DNA from: Maribacter sp. PR1
Lineage (GTDB): Bacteria; Bacteroidota; Bacteroidia; Flavobacteriales; Flavobacteriaceae
NCBI RefSeq assembly: GCF_028464145.1
Contig: NZ_JAQPCG010000010.1
Location: 1-64,000 of the forward strand
DNA length: 64,000 nt
Reading direction: 5' to 3'
Shown here: one piece after another, positions 43,455-52,100 of the stretch
How the letters are laid out: each line of letters begins with the position of its first letter
Numbering within the stretch: position 1 is the first letter of the stretch
The notes under the pieces: model-generated
What the model saw: the letters and a program-made list of their open reading frames with translations, nothing else
Database searches by the model: none
What the model was told of the DNA's origin: nothing
Made by a program: the position numbers and the translations under genes

Positions 43455-44195
43455 CTATATTACTTTGGCCTCATTATGAAGAAGTGTGACAAGTTCATCA
43501 ACGTTATCGGCTAATTTAATATCACCCTTGGGTGCAGGCTTGTCAAACTTTTTATCATCAGTGGCGTGAATCCCTTCTATGGGCTCTACCACATTTAATG
43601 CTTTTTTTCTGGCCATCATGATACCGCGCATATTGGGGATACGAAGGTCACTCTCTTCTACCAGTCCTTTTTGACCACCTACAACTAGAGGTAAGGACGT
43701 GCTTAAAGTCTCTTTTCCACCATCAATTTCCCTAACAGCGGTAATTGTTTCTCCATCGATCTCTAACTTTATACAGGTATTTACAAAATTCATATCTAAT
43801 AAAGAGGCAAGAATGCCAGGTACCATCCCACCGTTGTAATCGATGGACTCCCTGCCTCCGATAACAAGATCATATCCTCCTTTTTTAACGACTTCGGCTA
43901 ATTGTTGTGCTACAAAAAAGCCATCGGTCGGAACGGCGTTTATTCTTATGGCCTCATCGGCACCAATGGCCAAGGCTTTTCTCATGGTAGGTTCTACATT
44001 GGCCTCGCCAACGGTGGCAACATGAACGGTAGCGCCCTGTTTTTCTTTTAACCACATGGCCCTCGTAAGTCCAAATTCATCGTTGGGGTTAATAACGAAT
44101 TGTACACCGTTGGTGTCGAATTTAGTATCCCCGTCGGTGAAATTTATTTTTGATGTAGTATCGGGTACATTACTTATACAAACTAATACTTTCAT
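43455..44195 (-). CDS. etfB: electron transfer flavoprotein, beta subunit
   Basis: This 246-residue ETF-beta protein has the N-terminal M-K-V-L-V-C-I-S-N-V-P-D-T segment, N-P-N-D-E-F-G-L-T-R-A, G-A-D-E-A-I-R-I, V-I-G-G-R-E-S-I-D-Y-N-G-G and the recognition loop L-P-L-V-V-G-G-Q-K-G-L. It binds AMP and joins with ETF-alpha to form the FAD-containing electron carrier. It is the first gene of the etfBA operon and is divergent from the E1-beta gene; the 178-base gap has to hold both promoters. Confidence 0.95.
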   Translation of the reverse strand: MKVLVCISNVPDTTSKINFTDGDTKFDTNGVQFVINPNDEFGLTRAMWLKEKQGATVHVATVGEANVEPTMRKALAIGADEAIRINAVPTDGFFVAQQLAEVVKKGGYDLVIGGRESIDYNGGMVPGILASLLDMNFVNTCIKLEIDGETITAVREIDGGKETLSTSLPLVVGGQKGLVEESDLRIPNMRGIMMARKKALNVVEPIEGIHATDDKKFDKPAPKGDIKLADNVDELVTLLHNEAKVI

Positions 44196-44373
44196 TTAGT
44201 AAAATCTTTTTTAGATGACAGGAACGAAGATAACCAATAATTTCCAAATTTACTATGCATGCATAGTAAATTTTATAACTTTTTTTAAAACTACCATCCG
44301 CTAATTTGACATATAATTTCCTATTTTTGCTTGCTTTCAAATGAAAGGTTAAAGACTAATATTTCTTACTAAG

Positions 44374-45351
44374 ATGAAAACACTACAGTTTAGGGAAGCT
44401 ATTGCGGAGGCTATGTCCGAAGAGATGCGCAAGGATGAATCGATTTATCTAATGGGTGAAGAGGTAGCGGAATATAATGGCGCTTATAAAGCTTCTAAGG
44501 GTATGTTGGACGAGTTCGGGGCCAAAAGGGTAATTGATACGCCTATTTCCGAACTTGGTTTTGCGGGAGTAGCAGTTGGTTCTACCATGACCGGAAACAG
44601 GCCCATTGTAGAGTTTATGACCTTTAACTTTGCCTTGGTCGGTATCGATCAAATTATTAATAATGCCGCGAAGATTCGGCAGATGTCCGGTGGACAATTT
44701 CCATGTCCAATTGTCTTCAGAGGGCCTACAGCTTCTGCAGGTCAATTAGCTGCCACGCATTCACAAGCCTTTGAAAGTTGGTATGCCAATTGTCCAGGAT
44801 TAAAGGTGATAGTTCCTTCCAATCCCGCAGATGCCAAGGGATTATTGAAATCTGCCATTCGGGATGATGATCCGGTAATCTTTATGGAGTCGGAACAGAT
44901 GTATGGTGATAAAGGGGAAGTTCCGGAAGGTGAATATACCATTCCTATTGGTGTGGCCGATATACGCAGGGAAGGAAAAGATGTAACTATAGTATCCTTT
45001 GGAAAGATTATTAAAGAGGCGGACAAAGCTGCCGATGAACTTGAGAAAGAAGGAATAAGTTGTGAAATTATAGATTTACGTACGGTTAAACCTATGGATT
45101 ATGAGGCTATCGTAAAGTCCGTCAAAAAGACGAATAGACTGGTAGTGCTGGAGGAGGCATGGCCATTTGGAAATGTGGCGACCGAAATTACTTATCACAT
45201 TCAGGCGAACGCTTTCGATTATTTGGATGCCCCGATTATAAAAATAAATACTGCCGATACGCCAGCGCCATATTCTCCCGTTCTATTGGAAGAATGGCTA
45301 CCTAACTATAAGGACGTTGTAAAGGCCGTTAAAAAAGTGTTATATAAGTAA
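44374..45351 (+). CDS. pdhB: pyruvate dehydrogenase E1 component, beta subunit
   Basis: The 325-residue protein has the transketolase pyrimidine-binding domain (about 1-175; F-R-E-A-I-A-E-A-M, M-G-E-E-V-A-E-Y-N-G-A-Y, H-S-Q-A-F-E) and the C-terminal transketolase domain (about 195-315) of E1-beta. It completes the TPP active site with E1-alpha. Unlike the usual operon, E1-alpha and E2 are encoded about 22 kb away at 19898-22544. A TATTTTTG -7-like box is found at 44322-44329 and a strong terminator follows at 45377, so it is expressed singly. Confidence 0.93.
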   Translation: MKTLQFREAIAEAMSEEMRKDESIYLMGEEVAEYNGAYKASKGMLDEFGAKRVIDTPISELGFAGVAVGSTMTGNRPIVEFMTFNFALVGIDQIINNAAKIRQMSGGQFPCPIVFRGPTASAGQLAATHSQAFESWYANCPGLKVIVPSNPADAKGLLKSAIRDDDPVIFMESEQMYGDKGEVPEGEYTIPIGVADIRREGKDVTIVSFGKIIKEADKAADELEKEGISCEIIDLRTVKPMDYEAIVKSVKKTNRLVVLEEAWPFGNVATEITYHIQANAFDYLDAPIIKINTADTPAPYSPVLLEEWLPNYKDVVKAVKKVLYK

Positions 45352-45376
45352 TAGTTGAACGTTGTAAAGGTATCTT

Positions 45377-45410
45377 AGCTTCTTCGACCAATGTTGAAGA
45401 AGCTTTTTTT
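45377..45410 (+). terminator. terminator after pdhB
   Basis: AGCTTCTTC and GAAGAAGCT form a 9-bp stem around a 10-base loop, followed by seven T. It lies 26 bases after the stop codon. Confidence 0.88.
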
Positions 45411-45456
45411 ATTGGTACGTTATTTGTTACGTGCCTTGAGGAGAACAACTTGTTAA

Positions 45457-47958
45457 ATGAAAAAAATCTTTTTCTATTTTCTACTTTTTTTGGGCATAAG
45501 TGCTGCAGGTCAAACCAAGGTTGGCGGTCTGGTTATCGATGAAAGTGGAGAACCCGTTGCTTTTGCAAACATTCTATTTAAAAACTCCACCGAAGGTACC
45601 ATAACCAATGATAATGGAAGATTCTATCTGGAATCGGACAATAACCATGAGGTCCTTGTCGTATCTTTTATTGGATATGAAAATAAAGAGATTCCCTTGT
45701 TATCCAAGGTCAATTATGATATGGAGGTGGTACTTGCCGAGGCGGCAGAACAGCTGAACGAAGTGGTATTGATATCCGGAAAGCAATCCAAAAAAAATAA
45801 TCCGGCTGTAGATATTCTTAGGAAAATTTGGTCCAAGAAGCGTGAGAATGGTATTCGAAAGTTTGATCAGTATGCCTTTGATAAGTATGAAAAAGTAGAA
45901 TTCGATTTAAATACTATCGACAGTGCCCTTATGAAGCGCAAGATATTCAAAGGCCTAGAGTTTGTTTTTCAGGATTTGGATACTTCAAGAATTACCGGTA
46001 AAACATATCTCCCTATCTTTTTAAATGAAACTTTTTCTAAAGTTTACGGTGACAATAATCTAAATGAAGAGAAAGTGGATGTTTTAGGAAACAAAAACTC
46101 AGGTTTTGAAAATAATCAGGCCATCATAGCGTTTGTGCAGGATTTGTATCAGAGTTATGATATCTATGACAATTACTTAAAGTTTTTTGATAAGAGTTTT
46201 ACCAGTCCATTGTCCAGAACGGGGATAGATACTTATAATTATGCGCTTAGGGATAGTGCCTTTATAGATAACAAGTGGTGCTATAATATCGTGTACTATC
46301 CAAGGAGGAAAAACGAGCTTACCTTTAAGGGGGATTTCTGGGTCAATGACTCTACGTGGGCGGTAAAAAACATCAACTTAGAGGTCACTAAAAGTGCAAA
46401 TATCAACTGGGTCAAAGAAATCTATATCGAGCAGGATTTTGAGGTGGTCAATGATTCTTTATTCCTGTTAAAAAGGGATTACATGCTGAGTGATTTCAGT
46501 TTTCAGAAGAAGGAAGAATCAAGAGGGGTATATGGTAAGCGTACCACGGTTTACGACAACTATAACTTCGACAATAAGAGGCCCAGAGAGTTCTATAGAA
46601 AGGAAATAAACCCACTGGACATAAATACAATAGTGAAGGATGAAGCCTTCTGGCAAGAGAATCGTCTTGAAGCTCTGAATAAGGACGAATCCGGGATTTA
46701 TAAATTATTAGATACCTTAAAAACAGTGCCTAAATTCAAGACCTACTACAACGTGGCAAGTATACTTGGTTCCGGTTATGTAGAGATAGATAAATGGGAC
46801 TTGGATATTGGAACTTTTTATGACTTTTTTGGTTATAACCAGGCCGAGGGTCCAAGGGTTAGAATTGGGGCACGGACCTATCGAGGACAGAATGATTTGT
46901 GGCGATTGGAAGGCTATGTCGCCTATGGTTTTACTGATCGGAAAATGAAGCACGGATTAAGTGGTAAGTTTTTGATAGACCCCAAAACGAGATTAATTGT
47001 CTCCGGTGGTAATCGGCGCGATATTGAACAATTGGGCGTAAGCCTAACCGCGACGAACGACGTATTAGGCAGAAGTGTGGCTTCATCCTCTCTTTTAACG
47101 GTAGGTGCCAATAATCGGTTGACCAACATTAATTTAAGTGCCTTGAACTTCGAAGTTGAACCCATTACCAATTTTAGGATTTCTTTGGGTGGTACCTTTA
47201 GAACCTTGAGTTCCGCATTACCCAACGATTTTAGTTTGGAGTACGTAGATCCAGAATCCCCTTCAGGAATTTCTTCGGAAATAAGACAATTTGATTTTAA
47301 TACTTTACTGATCTATACACCAGGGAAGAAAACAATAGGTTACGGTGTGGAACGTCGAGATGTCAATGATACCTACAGTACATTACTTCTTAACTATACA
47401 AAGGGAACGGATGGCGTATTGGATAGTGATTTCAATTATCAAAAACTACAGTTTTCATATAGTCAACCGTGGCAATTGGGTGGGTTCGGTAGGCTATTAA
47501 GTACCGTAGAACTGGGTAAAACATTTGGGGAGGTGCCTTTGGGGCTATTAAGTGTTGTTCCGGGTAACCAGACATTCTTCTCCAACTATGGAACATTTCC
47601 AAATTTGGATTTTTATGAATTTGTCACGGATACATATGCTTCTGTCCATTTAGAGCATAATTTTAATGGAAGACTCTTCTCTAGAATTCCTTTTTTGCGT
47701 AAATTAAATTTGAGGGAAATCGTTGGCCTGAGAGGAGTATGGGGCGACCTATCTGATGAAAATATAGCCTTAAGCGCACCAGCAACCGTAAATACACCTT
47801 TGCGGGCTCCATCAGAAAAAATATACTATGAGTACTCTTTTGGAATTGGAAACATATTTAAGATTTTTAGAATAGACTTTAACTTTCGAGGTAATTATTT
47901 GGATAATCCAAATGCGAGACCCTTTGGGGTAACCGGTACTTTCGGTTTTAATTTTTAA
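45457..47958 (+). CDS. DUF5686 outer-membrane protein with carboxypeptidase-like regulatory domain
   Basis: This 833-residue protein has a signal peptide (first about 19 residues), an N-terminal carboxypeptidase-like/CarboxypepD_reg domain (about 22-105) with G-L-V-I-D-E-S-G-E-P-V-A-F-A-N-I and the S-F-I-G-Y strand, then the DUF5686 region and a C-terminal beta-barrel ending in an aromatic residue (G-T-F-G-F-N-F). Similar genes are common in Bacteroidota and resemble small SusC-like/TonB-linked proteins without a plug; the transported substrate is unknown. It stands alone between pdhB and ppa. Confidence 0.88.
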   Translation: MKKIFFYFLLFLGISAAGQTKVGGLVIDESGEPVAFANILFKNSTEGTITNDNGRFYLESDNNHEVLVVSFIGYENKEIPLLSKVNYDMEVVLAEAAEQLNEVVLISGKQSKKNNPAVDILRKIWSKKRENGIRKFDQYAFDKYEKVEFDLNTIDSALMKRKIFKGLEFVFQDLDTSRITGKTYLPIFLNETFSKVYGDNNLNEEKVDVLGNKNSGFENNQAIIAFVQDLYQSYDIYDNYLKFFDKSFTSPLSRTGIDTYNYALRDSAFIDNKWCYNIVYYPRRKNELTFKGDFWVNDSTWAVKNINLEVTKSANINWVKEIYIEQDFEVVNDSLFLLKRDYMLSDFSFQKKEESRGVYGKRTTVYDNYNFDNKRPREFYRKEINPLDINTIVKDEAFWQENRLEALNKDESGIYKLLDTLKTVPKFKTYYNVASILGSGYVEIDKWDLDIGTFYDFFGYNQAEGPRVRIGARTYRGQNDLWRLEGYVAYGFTDRKMKHGLSGKFLIDPKTRLIVSGGNRRDIEQLGVSLTATNDVLGRSVASSSLLTVGANNRLTNINLSALNFEVEPITNFRISLGGTFRTLSSALPNDFSLEYVDPESPSGISSEIRQFDFNTLLIYTPGKKTIGYGVERRDVNDTYSTLLLNYTKGTDGVLDSDFNYQKLQFSYSQPWQLGGFGRLLSTVELGKTFGEVPLGLLSVVPGNQTFFSNYGTFPNLDFYEFVTDTYASVHLEHNFNGRLFSRIPFLRKLNLREIVGLRGVWGDLSDENIALSAPATVNTPLRAPSEKIYYEYSFGIGNIFKIFRIDFNFRGNYLDNPNARPFGVTGTFGFNF

Positions 47959-48030
47959 TTAAGTAAATTTCACAATTAATATATGGAAGTCACGTTCCAT
48001 AAACCAACATTATAATCTAAACGAAAAATT

Positions 48031-48558
48031 ATGGCTGCGAAAAATGGACAGACTTTCGATGTATTAATAGAGATTCCAAAAGGGAGTAGAAATAAATACG
48101 AGTATGATTTTACATTACATAAGATACGATTCGATAGAATGTTATTTTCTTCAATGATGTACCCTGGTGATTATGGGTTTATTCCTGAAACTTTGGCATT
48201 GGACAAGGATCCTTTGGATGTATTGGTTATGGGTACGGAACCTACCTATCCTATGACGGTTATGGAAGTAAAGCCGATTGGTGTTTTCCATATGACCGAT
48301 GAAAAGGGCCCAGATGAAAAAATTATCTGTGTGCCGATTTCGGACCCTATTTGGAGTAAGAATAATGATATAAGTGATTTAAACCCACACCGTTTAAAAG
48401 AAATTGAACATTTTTTTCAGGTGTATAAGGATTTGGAAGAGAAGAAGGTAGACACCGGAGGTTGGGGTAACGCTCAGGAGGCCATAAAGATTTATAAGGA
48501 GTGCGTAAAGCGATACGAGGAAAGTGACCATAAGGATAAACGCACTTTTATGATTTAA
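48031..48558 (+). CDS. ppa: soluble inorganic pyrophosphatase (family I)
   Basis: This 175-residue enzyme hydrolyses pyrophosphate in the cytoplasm. The metal-binding signature is clear: Y-P-G-D-Y-G-F-I-P-E-T and D-K-D-P-L-D-V-L-V, with the substrate-binding lysine/arginine segment near the N-terminus (E-I-P-K-G-S-R-N-K-Y-E-Y). It lies directly upstream of a membrane pyrophosphatase gene, but a terminator at 48578-48613 and a promoter box beyond it show that the two are separate transcription units. Confidence 0.95.
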   Translation: MAAKNGQTFDVLIEIPKGSRNKYEYDFTLHKIRFDRMLFSSMMYPGDYGFIPETLALDKDPLDVLVMGTEPTYPMTVMEVKPIGVFHMTDEKGPDEKIICVPISDPIWSKNNDISDLNPHRLKEIEHFFQVYKDLEEKKVDTGGWGNAQEAIKIYKECVKRYEESDHKDKRTFMI

Positions 48559-48577
48559 CCAAAATAATTAGAATATA

Positions 48578-48613
48578 AGGCCACCTTTGTTAATAATATA
48601 GGTGGCTTTTTTT
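48578..48613 (+). terminator. terminator after ppa
   Basis: GCCACCT (48580-48586) and AGGTGGC (48600-48606) form a stem that is followed by seven T. It ends the ppa transcript 20 bases after its stop. Confidence 0.85.
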
Positions 48614-48638
48614 GTTATGTTCTATTTTACTACTTTTG
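48612..48638 (+). promoter_or_regulatory. probable promoter of hppA
   Basis: TACTTTTG at 48631-48638 matches TAnnTTTG. A TTG at 48612-48614 is 16 bases upstream, slightly shorter than the usual spacing. The ATG is 37 bases downstream. Confidence 0.5.
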
Positions 48639-48674
48639 CCCGGCTAAAGTAATAACTATCAAACAACAAATTAA

Positions 48675-51101
48675 ATGGAATCACTTATGATTTATATGCC
48701 AATAGCTATGGCAGTATTGGGTCTAATTTACATGGGAGTAAAAAGATCTTGGGTAATGAAACAAAATGCCGGCGATGGAAAAATGAAGGAGATTTCAGAT
48801 TACATCTACGAGGGTGCCCTTGCATTTTTAAGTGCCGAGTACAAACTCTTATCGATATTTGTAATTGTAGTAAGTGTCCTGTTGGCTGTCGTTTCATTTG
48901 TAGTTCCAACAACGCATTGGCTAATTGTTGTCTCTTTTATTTTTGGTGCAATTTTTTCTGCTTTTGCAGGGAATATAGGAATGAAAATAGCTACCAAGAC
49001 AAATGTAAGGACCACCCAAGCGGCACGAACTAGTTTGCCCAATGCCTTAAAAATATCTTTTGGTGGTGGTACTGTTATGGGACTTGGTGTAGCTGGATTG
49101 GCAGTATTAGGTCTTACGACATTTTTTATCGTATTCTTTCAATTTTTCATGGGAGGTGTTTGGACCTCGACTATGGATATGACCATTGTATTGGAAACTT
49201 TGGCTGGATTTTCTTTAGGAGCTGAATCTATCGCTCTTTTTGCAAGAGTTGGTGGTGGAATCTACACAAAGGCTGCCGATGTTGGTGCGGATTTGGTCGG
49301 TAAGGTTGAGGCCGGTATTCCGGAGGATGACCCAAGAAACCCCGCAACTATTGCGGATAATGTAGGTGATAATGTCGGGGATGTTGCCGGTATGGGGGCT
49401 GATTTGTTCGGTTCTTATGTAGCGACGGTATTGGCCGCCATGGTGCTGGGCAACTATGTAATTAAGGATATGGGAGGTAGTATTACCGATGCCTTCGGAG
49501 GAATAGGTCCTATATTGTTACCCATGGCAATTGCAGGTGCGGGAATAGTTATTTCCATTATAGGTACCATGTTGGTGAAAATTAAAAATAATGAAGCGAA
49601 AGAGGCTCAAGTAATGGGTGCACTGAATGTTGGTAACTGGACCTCTATCATTTTAGTTGCGGTTTCTTGTTATGCTTTGGTTACTTGGATGCTTCCTGAA
49701 ACCATGAAGATGGAATTTTTTGGAGAAGGTTTACAAGAAATTTCCTCACTTAGGGTCTTCTTGGCTACTTTGGTGGGCTTGGTCGTAGGTGCTGTGATAT
49801 CTTCCGTAACCGAATACTATACAGGACTTGGTAAAAAACCAATTTTAAAGATTGTACAACAGTCTTCTACAGGCGCTGGGACCAATATCATTGCAGGTTT
49901 GGCAACAGGTATGATATCTACTTTTCCATCCGTGCTTTTATTTGCAGGAGCCATTTGGGCATCATATGCCTTCGCAGGCTTCTATGGAGTGGCATTGGCA
50001 GCTTCGGCAATGATGGCGACTACGGCTATGCAGTTGGCTATAGACGCTTTTGGCCCAATTTCCGATAATGCTGGTGGTATCGCCGAGATGAGTGAGCAAG
50101 AGCCAATTGTCAGAGAAAGGACAGATATCTTGGATTCCGTTGGGAATACCACGGCAGCTACAGGAAAAGGCTTTGCAATAGCATCTGCAGCTTTGACATC
50201 CTTAGCTCTTTTTGCGGCTTATGTGACCTTTACCGGTATCGATGGAATTAATATTTTTAAGGCACCTGTATTGTCTATGTTGTTTGTAGGGGGAATGGTT
50301 CCCGTTGTTTTTTCCGCTTTGGCAATGAATGCTGTTGGAAAAGCTGCTATGGAAATGGTACAGGAGGTTAGACGCCAATTCAAGGCAATTCCAGGTATTA
50401 TGGAAGGAACTGGTAAACCGGAATATGACAAATGTGTGGCTATCTCAACACAAGCTTCCTTAAAGGAAATGATGTTGCCGGGATTATTGACTATCGGTTT
50501 TCCGTTGTTAATTGCTTTTGTTCCGATGATCTTTGGAATGAACAGTTTGGCCATTGCAGAAATGTTAGGGGGATATATGGCCGGTGTAACCGTTTCCGGA
50601 GTTTTATGGGCCATTTTCCAGAATAATGCTGGTGGTGCATGGGATAACGCTAAAAAATCGTTTGAGGCTGGTGTGGAAATCAACGGACAAATGACGTACA
50701 AAGGTTCCGATGCCCATAAAGCGGCCGTAACTGGTGATACGGTAGGTGACCCATTTAAGGATACTTCCGGTCCTTCCATGAACATTCTAATTAAGTTAAC
50801 TTGTTTAATTGGACTGGTCATAGCTCCTATACTAGGCGGACATACAGAGGATGAGGGTATGGCTTTGAATACTCAAACTAAGGAGATTATGGTAAACCTT
50901 GATATTGATAATTCAGATGAGGCCAATGCTACCGTAACTTATACCACAACTGTCGATGGAATTTCAGAAACTGAAGAAGTCACTTTTGAAGGTACACAGG
51001 AAGAGGTTGAGGAGCAATTGAAGGCATTTGAGAATACAACAATAGACAAAAAAGGAACTAAAACGGAAGTTACTATTGAAAAGGTGGACATCCGTAAGTA
51101 A
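48675..51101 (+). CDS. hppA: membrane-bound proton/sodium-pumping pyrophosphatase
   Basis: This 808-residue protein couples pyrophosphate hydrolysis to H+ or Na+ pumping across the inner membrane. It has about 15-16 helices, the pyrophosphate-binding G-G-G-I-Y-T-K-A-A-D-V-G-A-D-L-V-G-K-V-E sequence, D-D-P-R-N, D-N-V-G-D-N-V-G-D-V-A-G-M-G-A-D and further Asp clusters. At the potassium switch it has G-N-T-T-A-A, an Ala-Ala type that in the family marks potassium-dependent enzymes. After the last helix there is an unusual acidic tail of about 75 residues (about 735-808). Family members normally end soon after the last helix. Confidence 0.95.
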   Translation: MESLMIYMPIAMAVLGLIYMGVKRSWVMKQNAGDGKMKEISDYIYEGALAFLSAEYKLLSIFVIVVSVLLAVVSFVVPTTHWLIVVSFIFGAIFSAFAGNIGMKIATKTNVRTTQAARTSLPNALKISFGGGTVMGLGVAGLAVLGLTTFFIVFFQFFMGGVWTSTMDMTIVLETLAGFSLGAESIALFARVGGGIYTKAADVGADLVGKVEAGIPEDDPRNPATIADNVGDNVGDVAGMGADLFGSYVATVLAAMVLGNYVIKDMGGSITDAFGGIGPILLPMAIAGAGIVISIIGTMLVKIKNNEAKEAQVMGALNVGNWTSIILVAVSCYALVTWMLPETMKMEFFGEGLQEISSLRVFLATLVGLVVGAVISSVTEYYTGLGKKPILKIVQQSSTGAGTNIIAGLATGMISTFPSVLLFAGAIWASYAFAGFYGVALAASAMMATTAMQLAIDAFGPISDNAGGIAEMSEQEPIVRERTDILDSVGNTTAATGKGFAIASAALTSLALFAAYVTFTGIDGINIFKAPVLSMLFVGGMVPVVFSALAMNAVGKAAMEMVQEVRRQFKAIPGIMEGTGKPEYDKCVAISTQASLKEMMLPGLLTIGFPLLIAFVPMIFGMNSLAIAEMLGGYMAGVTVSGVLWAIFQNNAGGAWDNAKKSFEAGVEINGQMTYKGSDAHKAAVTGDTVGDPFKDTSGPSMNILIKLTCLIGLVIAPILGGHTEDEGMALNTQTKEIMVNLDIDNSDEANATVTYTTTVDGISETEEVTFEGTQEEVEEQLKAFENTTIDKKGTKTEVTIEKVDIRK

Positions 51102-51123
51102 TTCCTACGTTTATAAATTATTG

Positions 51124-51149
51124 AAGGCATCAACTCGAGTTGATGCCTT
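51124..51149 (+). terminator. terminator between hppA and tonB
   Basis: A perfect palindrome with arms AAGGCATCAACTC and GAGTTGATGCCTT runs into a T-rich stretch, 22 bases after the hppA stop. It may also act on the convergent tonB gene. Confidence 0.88.
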
Positions 51150-51155
51150 TTTCTT

Positions 51156-51857
51156 TTACTGTAGTTTAAAATTAATCGGGATACTGAAAGATACTTTTAC
51201 TGGGGTTCCCCGTTGTTTTCCCGGCGTCATTTTTGGTAGTTTCGAAAGAATTCTGGTTGCTTCTTCCTCTAAAATTGTATGGGGCCCTCTTTTTAGAATG
51301 GCTCCGATACTACCGTCGTTTTTGATTACGAATTGTGTGCTCACTCTTCCTTGAATGCCCATTTCTTGTGCTATTTCGGGATAACGAAAGTTTTTTTGGA
51401 TGTGCTTTTGAATCATTTCGTTGAAACAGGCTCGTTTATCTTTGGCGTTTTCACATCCCGGGAAAACAGGAACTTCCTCAATGGTAATCCAATTTACATG
51501 TACTTCCTCCTCAGCTTCTTCTACTTCAATATCTTCCGGTTCTAATATCTTAGTATCCTTGTTTACTTCCGAAGATAAAATTTCAGTCTCCTCGATTTCA
51601 ACGTTATCTTCTTCTATTTTAATCTCCGGTGGTAAAACTTGTTTTATTTTTGGCTTTTCAACTTTGAATTTTTCTATAGGGTCTTCCTCTATTTCACTAG
51701 GGGTAATGTTCATGCTTATGTCGTATATGTTCTCTGAGTCATACGTTTTCCATTCCAAGGCTATTAAGGCCAAGCACATCACAAGTAAAAGTCCAAGTAC
51801 AAAATACAGACTGCTTCTATTGTTGAGGTCTTTTTTAGGATTTTTTTTCGGTTCCAT
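51156..51857 (-). CDS. energy transducer TonB
   Basis: The 233-residue protein has one N-terminal membrane helix (about 16-33), a long acidic and proline-bearing periplasmic linker and a C-terminal TonB domain (about 140-233) with V-P-V-F-P-G-C-E, F-R-Y-P-E-I-A-Q-E-M-G-I-Q-G-R-V and F-V-I-K-N-D-G-S-I-G. It transmits proton-motive energy to outer-membrane transporters. No exbB/exbD genes are adjacent, so it is an extra TonB copy of the kind common in Flavobacteriia. It is convergent with hppA. Confidence 0.9.
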   Translation of the reverse strand: MEPKKNPKKDLNNRSSLYFVLGLLLVMCLALIALEWKTYDSENIYDISMNITPSEIEEDPIEKFKVEKPKIKQVLPPEIKIEEDNVEIEETEILSSEVNKDTKILEPEDIEVEEAEEEVHVNWITIEEVPVFPGCENAKDKRACFNEMIQKHIQKNFRYPEIAQEMGIQGRVSTQFVIKNDGSIGAILKRGPHTILEEEATRILSKLPKMTPGKQRGTPVKVSFSIPINFKLQ

Positions 51858-52100
51858 CTTTTTAAAATTTGTGGCTTCTTAGTTTAAAGCCTGGTTCAAC
51901 TTTAGTTTTATGCTTACCATGAAACTAAACGCTTTAATGAGAATTGGCAATCGGCAATGAGGGAGACCTACGTATCAATGAGGGAAGTTGAGATATTTAG
52001 GCTGTCTCGGTATTAAATGGTTAACATGTTTTAATAAGAGTTAAATTATTAAGTTTTTGCTCCATCATTTTTTTGGTAATTATAGTATATTCATGGTGCT

